Shown one piece after another: positions 24,721-34,043 of a stretch of 64,000 nucleotides of DNA (the first letter of the stretch is position 1; every line of letters starts with the position of its first letter). The notes under the pieces are model-generated. The model ran no database searches. It worked only from the letters and a program-made list of their open reading frames with translations, and had not been told where the DNA came from. The stretch is taken from positions 1-64,000 of the forward strand of contig JAEZFW010000033.1 of the NCBI GenBank assembly GCA_023417315.1, in the 5' to 3' direction. Source of the DNA: Pseudomonadota bacterium (GTDB lineage Bacteria > Pseudomonadota > Gammaproteobacteria > Steroidobacterales > Steroidobacteraceae). Both the position numbers and the translations under genes were made by a program.

Positions 24721-25251
24721 ATGACTGGCGCCTGTCGCGTGCGAGCACTAGAGGGACTCGGGCTCCGCGAGATCGAAGGACTCAGCGACGTTCTGATCGA
24801 CTGCGTCGACGGTGGCGCGTCGGTCAGCTTCATGCACCCGATGACACGCGAGAAGGCGGTTCGATTCTGGCGCAGTAATGCCGAGAGCGTCGCCCGCGGC
24901 GAGCGCGTCGTGGTCATCGCCGAAGACGACGACGTGATCGTCGGAACCGTGACGGTCATCTTGAGCGTCCCGGAAAATCAACCGCATCGGGCAGACGTTG
25001 CGAAAATGCTCGTGCACCGACGCGCACGCAATCGGGGGGTGGGCGCCGCGCTGCTGACGGCAGCGGAGCGCACTGCTCTGGATGCGGGCAAGTGGCTCCT
25101 GGTGCTGGATACGGTCACGGACTCGCCCGCCTCGCGCCTTTATGTGCGCCACGGCTGGCAGCGGTGCGGCGAAATTCCGAACTACGCACTTTGGCCTGAC
25201 GGCCGGCTCTGCCCGACGACGGTGTATTACAAGGAGCTTAGAAGTGGTTAG
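24721..25251 (+). CDS. GNAT family N-acetyltransferase
   Basis: From the ATG at 24721 (ribosome site GGAG) the protein has 176 residues. The acetyl-CoA-binding motif R-x-x-G-x-G/A appears as RNRGVGAALL (about 102-111), followed by the ASRLYVRHGWQRCGEIP motif B region. The substrate cannot be read from sequence. The final Ser-Gly and the TAG stop are encoded by the first GTGGTTA repeat unit at 25243-25251. Confidence 0.9.
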   Translation: MTGACRVRALEGLGLREIEGLSDVLIDCVDGGASVSFMHPMTREKAVRFWRSNAESVARGERVVVIAEDDDVIVGTVTVILSVPENQPHRADVAKMLVHRRARNRGVGAALLTAAERTALDAGKWLLVLDTVTDSPASRLYVRHGWQRCGEIPNYALWPDGRLCPTTVYYKELRSG

Positions 25252-25258
25252 TGGTTAG
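25243..25258. repeat. Short GTGGTTA heptamer repeat at the acetyltransferase stop
   Basis: Two GTGGTTA units (25244-25257) form the end of the acetyltransferase gene and the following bases. No inverted partner lies before tRNA-Ser. It is a minimal one-arm member of the family. Confidence 0.65.
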
Positions 25259-25352
25259 CAAGCAAGCAGTTGCGCCAGCTCCCTCGCCGTGAGCTCTCAT
25301 CTCACCCGACAGAAATGAAAAGGAGGTCCGTCGGCCCTCCCCTTTCTATCGC

Positions 25353-25442
25353 TGGCGGAAGGGGTGGGATTCGAACCCACGATGCTCGTGAGAGCATGCC
25401 GGTTTTCAAGACCGGTGCATTCAACCGCTCTGCCACCCTTCC
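25353..25442 (-). tRNA. tRNA-Ser (anticodon UGA)
   Basis: A 90-nt class II tRNA with encoded CCA (25353-25355), discriminator G and acceptor stem GGAAGGG/CCCTTCC. The anticodon stem-loop CCGGT-CTTGAAA-ACCGG gives UGA. The long variable arm (GCATGCTC-TCAC-GAGCATC) is typical of serine tRNAs. Confidence 0.97.
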
Positions 25443-25523
25443 TGACGCGGGCGCCTGTGTAGCCTGTCGAGTGCCCTATGTAAAGAGCCGGCGCATAAGT
25501 CCTTGAAACTTCCGGGCGCGCGA

Positions 25524-25559
25524 CAACATTGATAGATCGCCGGACAATGTTGCTAGAAT
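25524..25559 (+). promoter_or_regulatory. Promoter with inverted repeat upstream of the Bax-inhibitor-like gene
   Basis: CAACATTG (25524-25531) and CAATGTTG (25545-25552) are perfect 8-bp inverted repeats. TAGAAT at 25554-25559 is a good -10 hexamer, and TTGATA at 25529-25534, overlapping the left arm, is a possible -35 with a long 19-nt spacer. A dimeric regulator binding the dyad would cover the promoter. Confidence 0.42.
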
Positions 25560-25672
25560 CGCGCGGCGACCGGCTGGCTGCGAACTCGCAGCCATCGTTT
25601 GAGTCCAAGTTCTTCGATCAGGTTTGTCAAACAGCCGAGTTTGTAACGGGTATCAACCCCGAGGAGAGTCGA

Positions 25673-26341
25673 ATGGAGCGTTATCCCAGTTCAGTCGTCA
25701 GCACCGCGCGTACGTCCGCGCTGACGACGAACAAAGTCCTGCGCAACACGTACCTGTTGTTGGGCGCGACACTCGCCTTCAGCGCCGCGATGGCCGGCGT
25801 GTCGATGGCGCTCAACTTGCCGCCGTTCGGACTGTTCACGTTGCTCGTGTATTTCGGGCTCCTGTTTGCGGTCCATAAGACTCAAAACAGCGCCTGGGGT
25901 CTCGTGTGGACCTTCGCGTTGACGGGTTTCCTGGGTCTCACGATCGGGCCGCTCCTGCAGATGTATATCAACGGGCTGCCGAACGGATCGCAGATCGTCA
26001 TGACCGCACTCGGCACCACTGCGGCGGCGTTCCTCGGCTTGTCCGCCTACGCGATCAAGAGCGAGCGTGACTTCAGCTTCATGGGCGGCTTCCTCATGAT
26101 CGGCGCGATCGGCGCCTTCGTACTGGGTCTCATCGCCTATTTCTTCCAGCTGTCGACCCTATCGCTCGTTGCGTCGGGCCTATTCGTGATCGTCAGCGGC
26201 GGCATCATGCTGTGGCAGACGAGCCATATCGTCCGCGGCGGCGAGACGAACTACATCCTCGCGACGATCACGCTGTACGTCAGCCTCTACAACATGTTCC
26301 TCAGCCTGCTCCATCTGTTGGGGGCGGCGTCGGACGACTGA
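25673..26341 (+). CDS. Bax inhibitor-1/YccA-type membrane protein
   Basis: The 222-residue product starts at the ATG at 25673 behind GAGGAG. Seven hydrophobic helices cover residues about 25-220, with the family signature around ALGTTAAAFLGLSAYA and the C-terminal NMFLSLLHLLG. The family includes YccA, which modulates FtsH proteolysis, and BsYetJ-type pH-sensitive calcium leak channels. Which role applies is not evident. An efficient rho-independent terminator follows. Confidence 0.92.
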   Translation: MERYPSSVVSTARTSALTTNKVLRNTYLLLGATLAFSAAMAGVSMALNLPPFGLFTLLVYFGLLFAVHKTQNSAWGLVWTFALTGFLGLTIGPLLQMYINGLPNGSQIVMTALGTTAAAFLGLSAYAIKSERDFSFMGGFLMIGAIGAFVLGLIAYFFQLSTLSLVASGLFVIVSGGIMLWQTSHIVRGGETNYILATITLYVSLYNMFLSLLHLLGAASDD

Positions 26342-26353
26342 GCCCGTTAGGGC

Positions 26354-26475
26354 TGCTGGCCACGGGCAAACTGGCCAGAAAAAAGGCGCTGCGATTGCAG
26401 CGCCTTTTTGTTTACGCCCACATGGGCGTGCGCTCGTCATTCGTATCTGGCCAGTTGCCAGTGGCCAGTTGGCCT
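26354..26475. repeat. Periodic inverted repeat, heptamer CTGGCCA, enclosing a terminator
   Basis: The left arm (26354-26378) contains CTGGCCA and CTGGCCAG separated by one heptad. The right arm (26448-26475) reads CTGGCCA-GTTGCCA-GTGGCCA-GTTGGCC. The left arm begins 12 nt after the Bax-inhibitor-like stop and the right arm ends 1 nt from the serS stop. The word is shared with the gaps at 13750 and 36472. Confidence 0.82.
26382..26410 (+). terminator. Rho-independent terminator after the Bax-inhibitor-like gene
   Basis: GGCGCTGC (26385-26392), loop GATT and GCAGCGCC (26397-26404) form an 8-bp perfect stem followed by TTTTTG. A preceding A-run makes it potentially bidirectional, serving serS from the other side. 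Confidence 0.93.
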
Positions 26476-26476
26476 A

Positions 26477-27754
26477 TCAGCCGGGACGGATGAGGTCCGT
26501 CCCCATGTACTCCCGCAACACGTCCGGAACGACCACGCTGCCATCCGCTTGCTGATAGTTCTCCAGAACTGCAACGAGGGCACGGCCGGCGGCCACGCCG
26601 GAGCCGTTTAGCGTGTGAAGCGGCTCAGGTTTTCCCGTTTCCGGATTACGCCAGCGTGCCTGCATCCGCCGCGCTTGGAACGCTTCGAAATTCGAGCACG
26701 AAGAAATTTCGCGATAGGCCTGCTGGCCAGGGAGCCACACTTCCAAGTCGTAAGTCTTAGCGGATCCGAATCCGATGTCACCTGCGCACAGCGCGACGAC
26801 GCGATAGGGCAGCTCCAAACGCTTGAGCACTTCCTCAGCGTTCTTCGTCAGCAGCTCGTGCTCGGCGTATGAGTCGTGCGGGCGCGCAAGATGCACGAGC
26901 TCGACCTTCTCGAACTGGTGCTGGCGAATCATGCCGCGCGTGTCCTTACCGTATGAACCTGCCTCGGACCGAAAACACGGCGTGTGCGCGACGTAGCGCA
27001 ACGGCAGACGCTCGGCGTCGACGATTGAGTCGCGCACGAGGTTCGTGACAGGCACTTCAGCAGTGGGAATGAGATAGAGCGAGGTGTCGCCTTTTACCGC
27101 GAACAAGTCGGCCTCGAACTTGGGTAACTGTCCCGTGCCAGTCATCGCTTGTGCGGTCACTAGATAGGGAACGTACACCTCGCGATAGCCGTGCTCCTTC
27201 GTATGCAGATCCAACATGAACTGGATCAGGGCACGTTGCAGGCGAGCGACTGGGCCGCTCAGCACCGAAAACCGCGCACCAGAGATCTTGCCCGCGGCGG
27301 CAAAATCGATCTGCCCGAGCTTCTCGCCGATCTCGACGTGATCCTTCGGCTTGAAGTCGAGCTTGCGAGGCTCGCCCCAGCGACGCACCTCCACGTTCCC
27401 AGACTCATCGCGCCCCTCCGGCACGCTCTCGTGCAGCATGTTGGGCAAGCCGAGAACGACTGCGTCGAGCTCCGCCTGCACCTTAGCCAGTTCCCCTTCT
27501 GCTTTTGCAAGCTCAGCGCCGAGCGACTCCACCTGTGCGAGGAGCGGCGTGATGTCCTGCCCCTGCGCTTTCGCTTTGCCTACGGTCTTTGCATGAACAT
27601 TGCGCTCGTTGCGCAGCTCATCCGCCTTGACCTGCCATTTCTTGCGCGACTCCTCGAGCGCGCTCAACTGTGCGATATCGAGCGTGAAGCCACGACGGGC
27701 GAGATTGGCCGCGACCGCGGCCGGATCAGTGCGAAGGAGCTTAGGGTCGAGCAT
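26477..27754 (-). CDS. serS: Seryl-tRNA synthetase
   Basis: The 425-residue class II synthetase has the N-terminal long antiparallel coiled coil (about 27-100) that grips the serine tRNA variable arm. The catalytic core has the AEVPVTNLVRD, RYVAHTPCFRSEAGSYGKDTRG (motif 2) and LNGSGVAAGRALVAVLENYQ (motif 3) segments. It charges tRNA-Ser in the cytoplasm. It sits in the conserved ftsK-lolA-rarA-serS order. Heptamer elements flank it at both ends. Confidence 0.98.
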   Translation of the reverse strand: MLDPKLLRTDPAAVAANLARRGFTLDIAQLSALEESRKKWQVKADELRNERNVHAKTVGKAKAQGQDITPLLAQVESLGAELAKAEGELAKVQAELDAVVLGLPNMLHESVPEGRDESGNVEVRRWGEPRKLDFKPKDHVEIGEKLGQIDFAAAGKISGARFSVLSGPVARLQRALIQFMLDLHTKEHGYREVYVPYLVTAQAMTGTGQLPKFEADLFAVKGDTSLYLIPTAEVPVTNLVRDSIVDAERLPLRYVAHTPCFRSEAGSYGKDTRGMIRQHQFEKVELVHLARPHDSYAEHELLTKNAEEVLKRLELPYRVVALCAGDIGFGSAKTYDLEVWLPGQQAYREISSCSNFEAFQARRMQARWRNPETGKPEPLHTLNGSGVAAGRALVAVLENYQQADGSVVVPDVLREYMGTDLIRPG

Positions 27755-27764
27755 GGTTCTGGAA

Positions 27765-27912
27765 GCGGTTAGCGGTTAGCGGTTAGGTAAGGGGTTAGCG
27801 GTTAGCGGTTAGACTCGGAGAAGCCGTGCACCAGCTAGTTTAAGCGACAACCTGACGGGAATGCAGAACGCGGAGGAGGACGTTCTGAACTAACCGCTAA
27901 GCGCTAACCGCT
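27765..27912. repeat. Periodic inverted repeat, heptamer GCGGTTA (serS/rarA gap)
   Basis: The left side has two blocks of three units (27765-27785 and 27791-27811) separated by GGTAA, an out-of-phase step suggesting duplication. The right arm (27891-27912) is TAACCGC-TAAGCGC-TAACCGC. It begins 10 nt from the serS start and overlaps the rarA stop, providing its final Ser-Gly-stop codons. The word matches 357-472. Confidence 0.9.
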
Positions 27913-29202
27913 TTTCCTCTTCCTCAACGCTTCCGCGATCTTCATCTCCATTCCGCGCGGCACGGGCTGATAGTACTGACGCTCAGGCATGCCCTCGGGA
28001 AAGTACTTCTCACCCGCAGCGTATGCATCCGGCTCATCGTGTGCGTAGCGGTAACCTTTGCCATAGCCAAGTTGCTTCATGAGACGCGTCGGCGCATTGC
28101 GCAGGTGCAGCGGCACTTCGAGCGATCCGAACTGCGCAGCATCTTCCATTGCTTGGCCGAAGGCTTTGTAGACTGCATTGCTCTTCGCGGCGCACGCGAG
28201 GAACACGACGGCTTCCGCAATCGCGAGCTCACCCTCGGGACTACCAAGCCGCTCGTAGATTTCGCACGCCTCGAGCGCGAGTGTTTGCCCCCGGGGATCC
28301 GCGAGACCGATGTCCTCGAATGACATACGCAACACGCGCCGCGCTAAGTAGCGAGGATCGCAGCCGCCATCGAGCATTCGACACAACCAATACAACGCCC
28401 CGTCCGGATCGCTGCCGCGCACGGATTTGTGCAGGGCTGAGATCTGATCGTAAAAGGCCTCCCCTTGCTTATCGAAGCGGCGTAACCCGCCGGACGCGAC
28501 TTCCTTCGCAATCTCTTCAGTGATCATCGCTGGAGCGGCCGAGAGTGCGAGATCGATTGCGAGCTCGAGCATATTGAGCGCACGTCGTGCATCGCCGTCC
28601 GCTGCACGCGCGATCAAAGCGAGCGCTTCTTCTTGGGCGCCCATCGCAGCGTCGCTCTGCTCCTGAATCTTCAAGGCTCGATCGAGCACGCGCCTAATGT
28701 CCTCTTCCGTAAGCGCACGCAGCACGTACACGCGCGCTCGAGATAGCAAGGCGTTGTTGAGCTCGAACGAAGGATTCTCAGTGGTCGCACCGATGAAAAC
28801 GAGAGTGCCATCCTCGACCCAGGGAAGAAACGCATCCTGCTGAGCCTTGTTGAAGCGATGCACTTCATCGAGGAACAGTACGGTGCGACGGCCGGATTCC
28901 TCGCGATTCGATCGAGCCTCTTCGGCCGCCGCACGAATATCCTTGACACCCGCCATGACCGCGGAGAGCGCGATGAAATGCGCATCGCACTTCTCCGCAA
29001 CGAGTCGCGCGAGCGTCGTCTTCCCGGTTCCCGGTGGACCCCACAGGATCATCGAGTGCAGATGCCCGCCTTCGAGCATGCGTCGCAGCGGTTTGCCTGG
29101 ACCGAACAGATGCGCCTGGCCGACGTAGTCGTCGACCGTGCGCGGTCGCATGCGATCCGCAAGCGGGCGCGAATCGAGATCGGATTCGGAAGCTTTCGAC
29201 AT
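27904..29202 (-). CDS. rarA: Replication-associated recombination protein RarA (MgsA)
   Basis: The 432-residue AAA+ ATPase has the N-terminal RPRTVDDYVGQAHL, Walker A GPPGTGKTTLARL (about 55-67), Walker B VLFLDEVHRFNKAQQDA, sensor 1 FIGATTENPSF and the C-terminal tetramerisation domain. It acts at stalled forks and binds SSB. The extreme C-terminus (RKRKSG) ends in codons supplied by the intergenic heptamer repeat. Confidence 0.97.
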   Translation of the reverse strand: MSKASESDLDSRPLADRMRPRTVDDYVGQAHLFGPGKPLRRMLEGGHLHSMILWGPPGTGKTTLARLVAEKCDAHFIALSAVMAGVKDIRAAAEEARSNREESGRRTVLFLDEVHRFNKAQQDAFLPWVEDGTLVFIGATTENPSFELNNALLSRARVYVLRALTEEDIRRVLDRALKIQEQSDAAMGAQEEALALIARAADGDARRALNMLELAIDLALSAAPAMITEEIAKEVASGGLRRFDKQGEAFYDQISALHKSVRGSDPDGALYWLCRMLDGGCDPRYLARRVLRMSFEDIGLADPRGQTLALEACEIYERLGSPEGELAIAEAVVFLACAAKSNAVYKAFGQAMEDAAQFGSLEVPLHLRNAPTRLMKQLGYGKGYRYAHDEPDAYAAGEKYFPEGMPERQYYQPVPRGMEMKIAEALRKRKSG

Positions 29203-29250
29203 CGCGCTATGCTCGCACAGAACGAACGCGCCGGTTCTTTGAGATTGCGC

Positions 29251-29637
29251 TCAGTCTCGACTCACGAGCGCTTCGATCCGTTGCGCCCAGCCCCCGAGCC
29301 CAAGCAGGGCTGCGATCAATCCCAGCGTGATACCCGAGGCGTTCGCGACCATGTCGTAGGGATCAGCGTGCCGTCCGAGCTGCATGGCGCCTTGAGCCCA
29401 CTCGATACACAGTCCGAGCGCGAACAAACCGATCGCGATGAGAACGTATCTGGCTCTTGGATAGATCCCGCTGAACCAGAGCGCCATCGCTGCATACGCT
29501 GCGACATGCTCCACCTTGTCGCTGGTGCCGATGTTCGGCAGCTTCTGAGTGGGCAACAAACTCGCGATCGTCGCGAGCGCAATCAGCGACCAGCCGGCCG
29601 CGAGCCAAAAGCGCGGGTACCGAAGAGGCAAGAGCAT
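29251..29637 (-). CDS. VanZ-like family membrane protein
   Basis: The 128-residue protein has four predicted helices and the VanZ-like signatures DKVEHVAAYAAMALWF (about 40-55) and the polar GRHADPYDMVANASGITLG (about 88-106). Function is not established for this family, though VanZ itself affects teicoplanin resistance. It lies between lolA and rarA with a 4-bp gap to lolA, an insertion relative to the E. coli order. Confidence 0.85.
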   Translation of the reverse strand: MLLPLRYPRFWLAAGWSLIALATIASLLPTQKLPNIGTSDKVEHVAAYAAMALWFSGIYPRARYVLIAIGLFALGLCIEWAQGAMQLGRHADPYDMVANASGITLGLIAALLGLGGWAQRIEALVSRD

Positions 29638-29641
29638 CGTC

Positions 29642-30328
29642 TCAAGGTTTGCCAGGGGCGTTATCAGATGGCGAGCCGATCACATCGACACCGGGCGGAA
29701 CATTGAATGTGAAACGCGAAGGGTCGAGCACGGGATTGCGCTCTACATCCGTGAACGTCAATCGAGTGGTTTGGCCCAGTTTGTCGGCAAGCTGCATGTG
29801 CTTCAACGTCGCGCCTTCGAATCCCAGCCGCACCGATTTGAAATCGGTGTCGCCACGTTTGGGTTCCATATCGACCCATTCAATGCCGCCTTCGCTCTTG
29901 ACGGCTGTCACTGTGAAGTTCTCTTCGAGATTGCCTTCACCGCTCAGGAGCATGGCTGGGGTTGCGGACAGCGTCGCATCGAGCTTGCGAACCGTGACCT
30001 GTTCGAGATCGGTGTCGTACAGCCAAATACGCGAACCATCGGCAACGATCACTTGTTGATACGGCTCGCGATAATCCCAGCGGAATCGATTCGGACGTTT
30101 GATCGCAAGCGTCCCGCTCGCCTCATCGATCGAGCGCCCACTGCGATCCGTGAGCACCTGCTGAAACTCTGCCTGCAAGCCTTCCAATCCTTGCAGGAAC
30201 GACTCGACGTGCTTGCGACCCGCTTCGACATCCGCAGCGTTGACTATTGAAGTCGCGAGCAACGCGAGCAGCGCGAGCCCGAAGCGGAGATGACGGCGAG
30301 TAAAGGTGGGGTCGTTCAACGAGTTCAA
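29642..30328 (-). CDS. lolA: Outer-membrane lipoprotein carrier protein LolA
   Basis: The 228-residue protein has a signal peptide (hydrophobic LALLALLATSI, cleavage after NA near residue 31). The mature part shows the LolA half-barrel pattern, including LQAEFQQVLTDRSG, GTLAIKRPNRFRWDYREPYQQ and the WLYDTDLEQVTVR strands. It shuttles lipoproteins from LolCDE to LolB across the periplasm. It is downstream of ftsK as in other Gammaproteobacteria. Confidence 0.96.
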   Translation of the reverse strand: MNSLNDPTFTRRHLRFGLALLALLATSIVNAADVEAGRKHVESFLQGLEGLQAEFQQVLTDRSGRSIDEASGTLAIKRPNRFRWDYREPYQQVIVADGSRIWLYDTDLEQVTVRKLDATLSATPAMLLSGEGNLEENFTVTAVKSEGGIEWVDMEPKRGDTDFKSVRLGFEGATLKHMQLADKLGQTTRLTFTDVERNPVLDPSRFTFNVPPGVDVIGSPSDNAPGKP

Positions 30329-30506
30329 GAAGATTATCTCGCGGCGACCGCGGCAACCGCGGCGATGAAGAGGGAACTCCGAGCGACGATCTCACCAGAA
30401 ATCATGCTGCTCGACCTGCGGCTGTGTTCGGTTCGATTCTTCCCGCCGCGGTCGCCGCGTTCGCCGCGAGAATATGATCTTCCTGCACCATCCACGGGCG
30501 TGGACG

Positions 30507-32846
30507 CTACTCCTCTGGCGGCGGCGGCGCGAGCACTTCGCGCGACCCATTCGATTGCAATGGACCCACGAGGCCCGCTGCTTCCATCGTCTCGATCATG
30601 CGCGCAGCGCGGTTGTAGCCGATCTTCAAGCGACGTTGCACCCCGGAGATCGACGCCTTGCGGCTCTCCACGACGATGCGAACGGCCTGGTCATACAACG
30701 GGTCCTGTTCACCATCCCCACCCTCTCCTTCGATGCCGGCGCCCTCGGAAGGTTCACCCGACAGTCCCGGAATAGGTGTGGTCGGTCCGTCCAAGATCTC
30801 GCGCACGTAAGCCGGCTCGGAGGTCTTCAGTGCGCCGACGACGCGATGCACTTCCTGATCCGATACGAATGCACCGTGAACGCGATTCGGCACGGAGGTT
30901 CCTGGCTGTAGGAACAACATATCGCCGTGACCCAACAGTTGTTCCGCGCCCATTTGATCGAGGATCGTGCGCGAGTCGACTTTCGCAGAAACCTGGAACG
31001 CGATGCGCGTCGGGATGTTCGCTTTGATCAAGCCCGTGATCACATCGACCGACGGTCTTTGCGTGGCGAGAATCAAGTGAATGCCCGAAGCACGCGCCTT
31101 CTGCGCAAGCCGAGCGATGAGCTCTTCCACTTTCTTGCCGACGATCATCATCATGTCGGCAAGCTCGTCCACGATGACGACGATGAAGGGCAACGGATCC
31201 AAGAATGGCACCTGGTTGGGATCGCCCTCGGGGCCGAGGTGCTTGATCAAGAGCGGATCGCGGATCGGTTGACCCGCGTCTTGCGCTTCTTTGATCTTCC
31301 GATTGAAGCCTGCAAGGTTACGCACGCCCATCGCTGCCATGAGCTGATAGCGACGCTCCATCTCCGCGACACACCAGCGCAGCGCATTCGCGGCTTCCTT
31401 CATGTCGGTCACGACCGGGGCGAGCAAATGCGGGATGCCCTCATACACGGAGAGCTCGAGCATCTTCGGATCGATCATGATCAAACGAACATGCTCGGCC
31501 TTCGCTTTGTACAAGAGTGATAGCACCATCGCGTTTACCGCGGTGGACTTACCCGAGCCGGTCGTCCCGCCTACGAGCAAGTGCGGCATACGCGCGAGAT
31601 CTGCGACAACAGGCGCGCCGCTGATATCTTTGCCCAGCACGAGTGCGAGCGGCGATGTCATCTCGTCGTACGTCTTCGACTTGATGATCTCGCCGAGCGT
31701 GACGAGCTCGCGCTTCTCGTTCGGGATTTCCAAGCCGACTGTCGACTTACCCGGGATGACTTCGACGATACGCACGCTGACCGCAGAGAGCGCGCGCGCC
31801 AGATCCTTTGCGAGGTTGCTGATCTGACTGACCTTCACGCCAGGCGCGGGACGTAGCTCGAAGCGCGTAATGATCGGTCCTGGATGCACTTCGACCACTT
31901 CGGCCTCCACACCGAAATCGCGAAGCTTGAGCTCCACCAGACGCGACATCGCTTCGAGCGCCTCGGCCGAGTAGCCCGATTGTTGCTTCGGCGGATCATC
32001 CAGCAACGATAGCGGCGGCAGCTCTTTCGCTTCGGGCCGCTCGAACAGTGCCACCTGACGCTCTTTTTCGACGCGCTCGCTCTTCTCCACCTTTTGCACG
32101 ACCGGTTCGATCTTCGGCGGCGGCCGGCTCGCAACGCGGCGCTGCTCTTCGCGTATGACTTCCTGGCGCGCTTCTTTCTTCTCTCGCCCTGCCTTGATCT
32201 CGCGCTCGCTCGAAACCTTCCGCTTGAGCCAATCCGCGCCGCTCAGCGTCGCGCGTCCGATACGATCCATGACCTCGATCCACGACAGACCCACGAACAG
32301 CGATACGCCCGCGAGCCACAACGCGAGCAACAGCAAGGTCGCGCCTAGGAAGCTCAGGCCCGACTCCAAGCCCTCGCCAACGAGCGATCCCAACACACCG
32401 CCTGCGGAGCTCGGATAACTGTCGATCGTGAAGTGGAGGCTCGCAAGGCCGCAGCTCGTAGCGAGCGTCAAGAGGAAGCCGATGCCGCGGAAGGCCATGG
32501 TCGCGCGCGAAGGCGCATCGCTCTTGCTACGGTCCTGATAGATCAACCAACCTGCGAATCCGATCATGATCGGAAACAAGAAGGCGGGCGCTCCGAAGAG
32601 AAGCACCAGAAGGCCCGCCAGGTGAGCACCTAGCGGACCGATCGCATTCGAAAGCGGACCGGGCTCTCCGGTCGTTGCAAAGGAAGGGTCGTTGCGATCG
32701 TACGTAGCGAGCGCCGCAAACACGATGAACGCGAGCGCGCCGAACACCCATAACGCACCCTCGCGCAACGAGCGTACGACCGCAGCTCCAAGCCGCATGC
32801 CCCCACCCTGTACCTCAGCTCTCGTCGCCAATGGATGTCGCCTCAA
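30507..32846 (-). CDS. ftsK: DNA translocase FtsK
   Basis: The product has up to 779 residues. The N-terminal 180 contain four membrane helices that tether it to the divisome. A charged linker (about 215-290) follows, then the RecA-like motor with Walker A GGTTGSGKSTAVN and Walker B VVIVDELADMMMI, and a C-terminal winged-helix gamma domain that reads KOPS sequences (ISGVQRRLKIGYNRAARMIE). It pumps DNA at the septum and activates XerCD at dif. The start could instead be the ATG at 32798, preceded by GGTGGGGG. The linker is short compared with E. coli FtsK. Confidence 0.96.
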   Translation of the reverse strand: MRRHPLATRAEVQGGGMRLGAAVVRSLREGALWVFGALAFIVFAALATYDRNDPSFATTGEPGPLSNAIGPLGAHLAGLLVLLFGAPAFLFPIMIGFAGWLIYQDRSKSDAPSRATMAFRGIGFLLTLATSCGLASLHFTIDSYPSSAGGVLGSLVGEGLESGLSFLGATLLLLALWLAGVSLFVGLSWIEVMDRIGRATLSGADWLKRKVSSEREIKAGREKKEARQEVIREEQRRVASRPPPKIEPVVQKVEKSERVEKERQVALFERPEAKELPPLSLLDDPPKQQSGYSAEALEAMSRLVELKLRDFGVEAEVVEVHPGPIITRFELRPAPGVKVSQISNLAKDLARALSAVSVRIVEVIPGKSTVGLEIPNEKRELVTLGEIIKSKTYDEMTSPLALVLGKDISGAPVVADLARMPHLLVGGTTGSGKSTAVNAMVLSLLYKAKAEHVRLIMIDPKMLELSVYEGIPHLLAPVVTDMKEAANALRWCVAEMERRYQLMAAMGVRNLAGFNRKIKEAQDAGQPIRDPLLIKHLGPEGDPNQVPFLDPLPFIVVIVDELADMMMIVGKKVEELIARLAQKARASGIHLILATQRPSVDVITGLIKANIPTRIAFQVSAKVDSRTILDQMGAEQLLGHGDMLFLQPGTSVPNRVHGAFVSDQEVHRVVGALKTSEPAYVREILDGPTTPIPGLSGEPSEGAGIEGEGGDGEQDPLYDQAVRIVVESRKASISGVQRRLKIGYNRAARMIETMEAAGLVGPLQSNGSREVLAPPPPEE

Positions 32847-32987
32847 CTTCGCGGTGTAATAGCTTGATATTCAAGAGAACAACGAGCCGAATTGCAAGAC
32901 TCGGGGAGCCCCGGCTAAGGCTGGTGCCTGCGCGAGGAAATTCACTGATTCCGCAAGCGCCCGATCACAGGCATTGAAGCGATCTAT

Positions 32988-33016
32988 TTGGCTGCCATAG
33001 TGCCTTTACTTACGAT
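32988..33016 (+). promoter_or_regulatory. Sigma-70 promoter of trxB
   Basis: TTGGCT (32988-32993) and TACGAT (33011-33016) are spaced by 17 nt and followed by a GC-rich discriminator. Transcription would start about 50 nt before the trxB ATG. The rest of the 227-bp ftsK-trxB divergent gap shows no gene. Confidence 0.45.
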
Positions 33017-33073
33017 ACGCGCCCCGCGTCCAGGCGCGCGGCTCGCCCATCGCAACTTCGAGGTGAATGATAC

Positions 33074-34039
33074 ATGACGACCCCCCGGCACTCGCGGCTC
33101 CTGATTCTCGGCTCCGGTCCTGCGGGTTACGCAGCCGCAGTGTACGCCGCGCGCGCAAACCGCAAGCCGCTGCTCATCACAGGGCTCGAGGAAGGCGGAC
33201 AGCTCATGACGACCGTTGAAGTCGACAACTGGCCGGGTGATCCGCATGGACTCACCGGGCCGGGATTGATGGAGCGCATGCGCAAGCACGCGGAACGCTT
33301 CAATACCGAGGTCGTCAACGATCACATCAACTCGGTCGATCTGTCGCGGCGCCCGTTTTGGCTCGAAGGCGATCGCGGCGCGTACACTTGCGATGCGCTG
33401 ATCATCGCCACCGGGGCAACAGCGAAATATCTCGGCCTACCTTCCGAGCAACACTATCGCGGTCGCGGCGTATCCGCTTGCGCGACGTGCGACGGGTTCT
33501 TCTTCAAGAACCAGAAAGTCGCGGTCGTCGGCGGCGGCAACACCGCGGTGGAAGAAGCGCTGTATCTCGCGAACATCGCCTCGCACGTCACGCTCGTCCA
33601 TCGTCGCGACACGCTGCGGGCCGAGAAGATCCTCCAAGATCATCTCTTCGAGCGCGAGCGCGAGGGCAAAGTCAGCCTCGTGTGGAACCATCATGTCGAT
33701 GAAGTGCTTGGAGATGACAGCGGTGTGACAGGCTTGCGCGTGGCGCCCGTCGCCGGCGGGCCGAAGCGCGAGCTCGACGTGACCGGTGTGTTCATCGCCG
33801 TCGGTCACGCACCGAACACGCAGCTCTTCCAAGATCAGCTCGAGATGAAGAACGGCTACTTGATCGTCAATTCAGGGCTCAACGGGAACGCGACGCAGAC
33901 GAGCGTGCCGGGCGTGTTCGCGGCCGGGGATGTTGCCGATCACGTCTATCGTCAGGCGATCACCTCAGCGGGCACGGGCTGCATGGCCGCGCTCGATGCG
34001 GATAAGTATCTCGACATGGTCGATGCGCAAAAGCGGTAG
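33074..34039 (+). CDS. trxB: Thioredoxin-disulfide reductase
   Basis: The 321-residue flavoprotein has an FAD-binding GSGPAGYAAAVYAARA (13-28), the redox-active CATC at 136-139 in GVSACATCDG, an NADPH-binding VVGGGNTAVEEA and the C-terminal FAD motif VFAAGDVADHVYRQAITSAG. It passes electrons from NADPH to thioredoxin. It is divergent from ftsK, consistent with the gammaproteobacterial neighbourhood. The last codons run directly into a GCGGTTA-type spacer. Confidence 0.98.
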   Translation: MTTPRHSRLLILGSGPAGYAAAVYAARANRKPLLITGLEEGGQLMTTVEVDNWPGDPHGLTGPGLMERMRKHAERFNTEVVNDHINSVDLSRRPFWLEGDRGAYTCDALIIATGATAKYLGLPSEQHYRGRGVSACATCDGFFFKNQKVAVVGGGNTAVEEALYLANIASHVTLVHRRDTLRAEKILQDHLFEREREGKVSLVWNHHVDEVLGDDSGVTGLRVAPVAGGPKRELDVTGVFIAVGHAPNTQLFQDQLEMKNGYLIVNSGLNGNATQTSVPGVFAAGDVADHVYRQAITSAGTGCMAALDADKYLDMVDAQKR

Positions 34040-34043
34040 CGGG

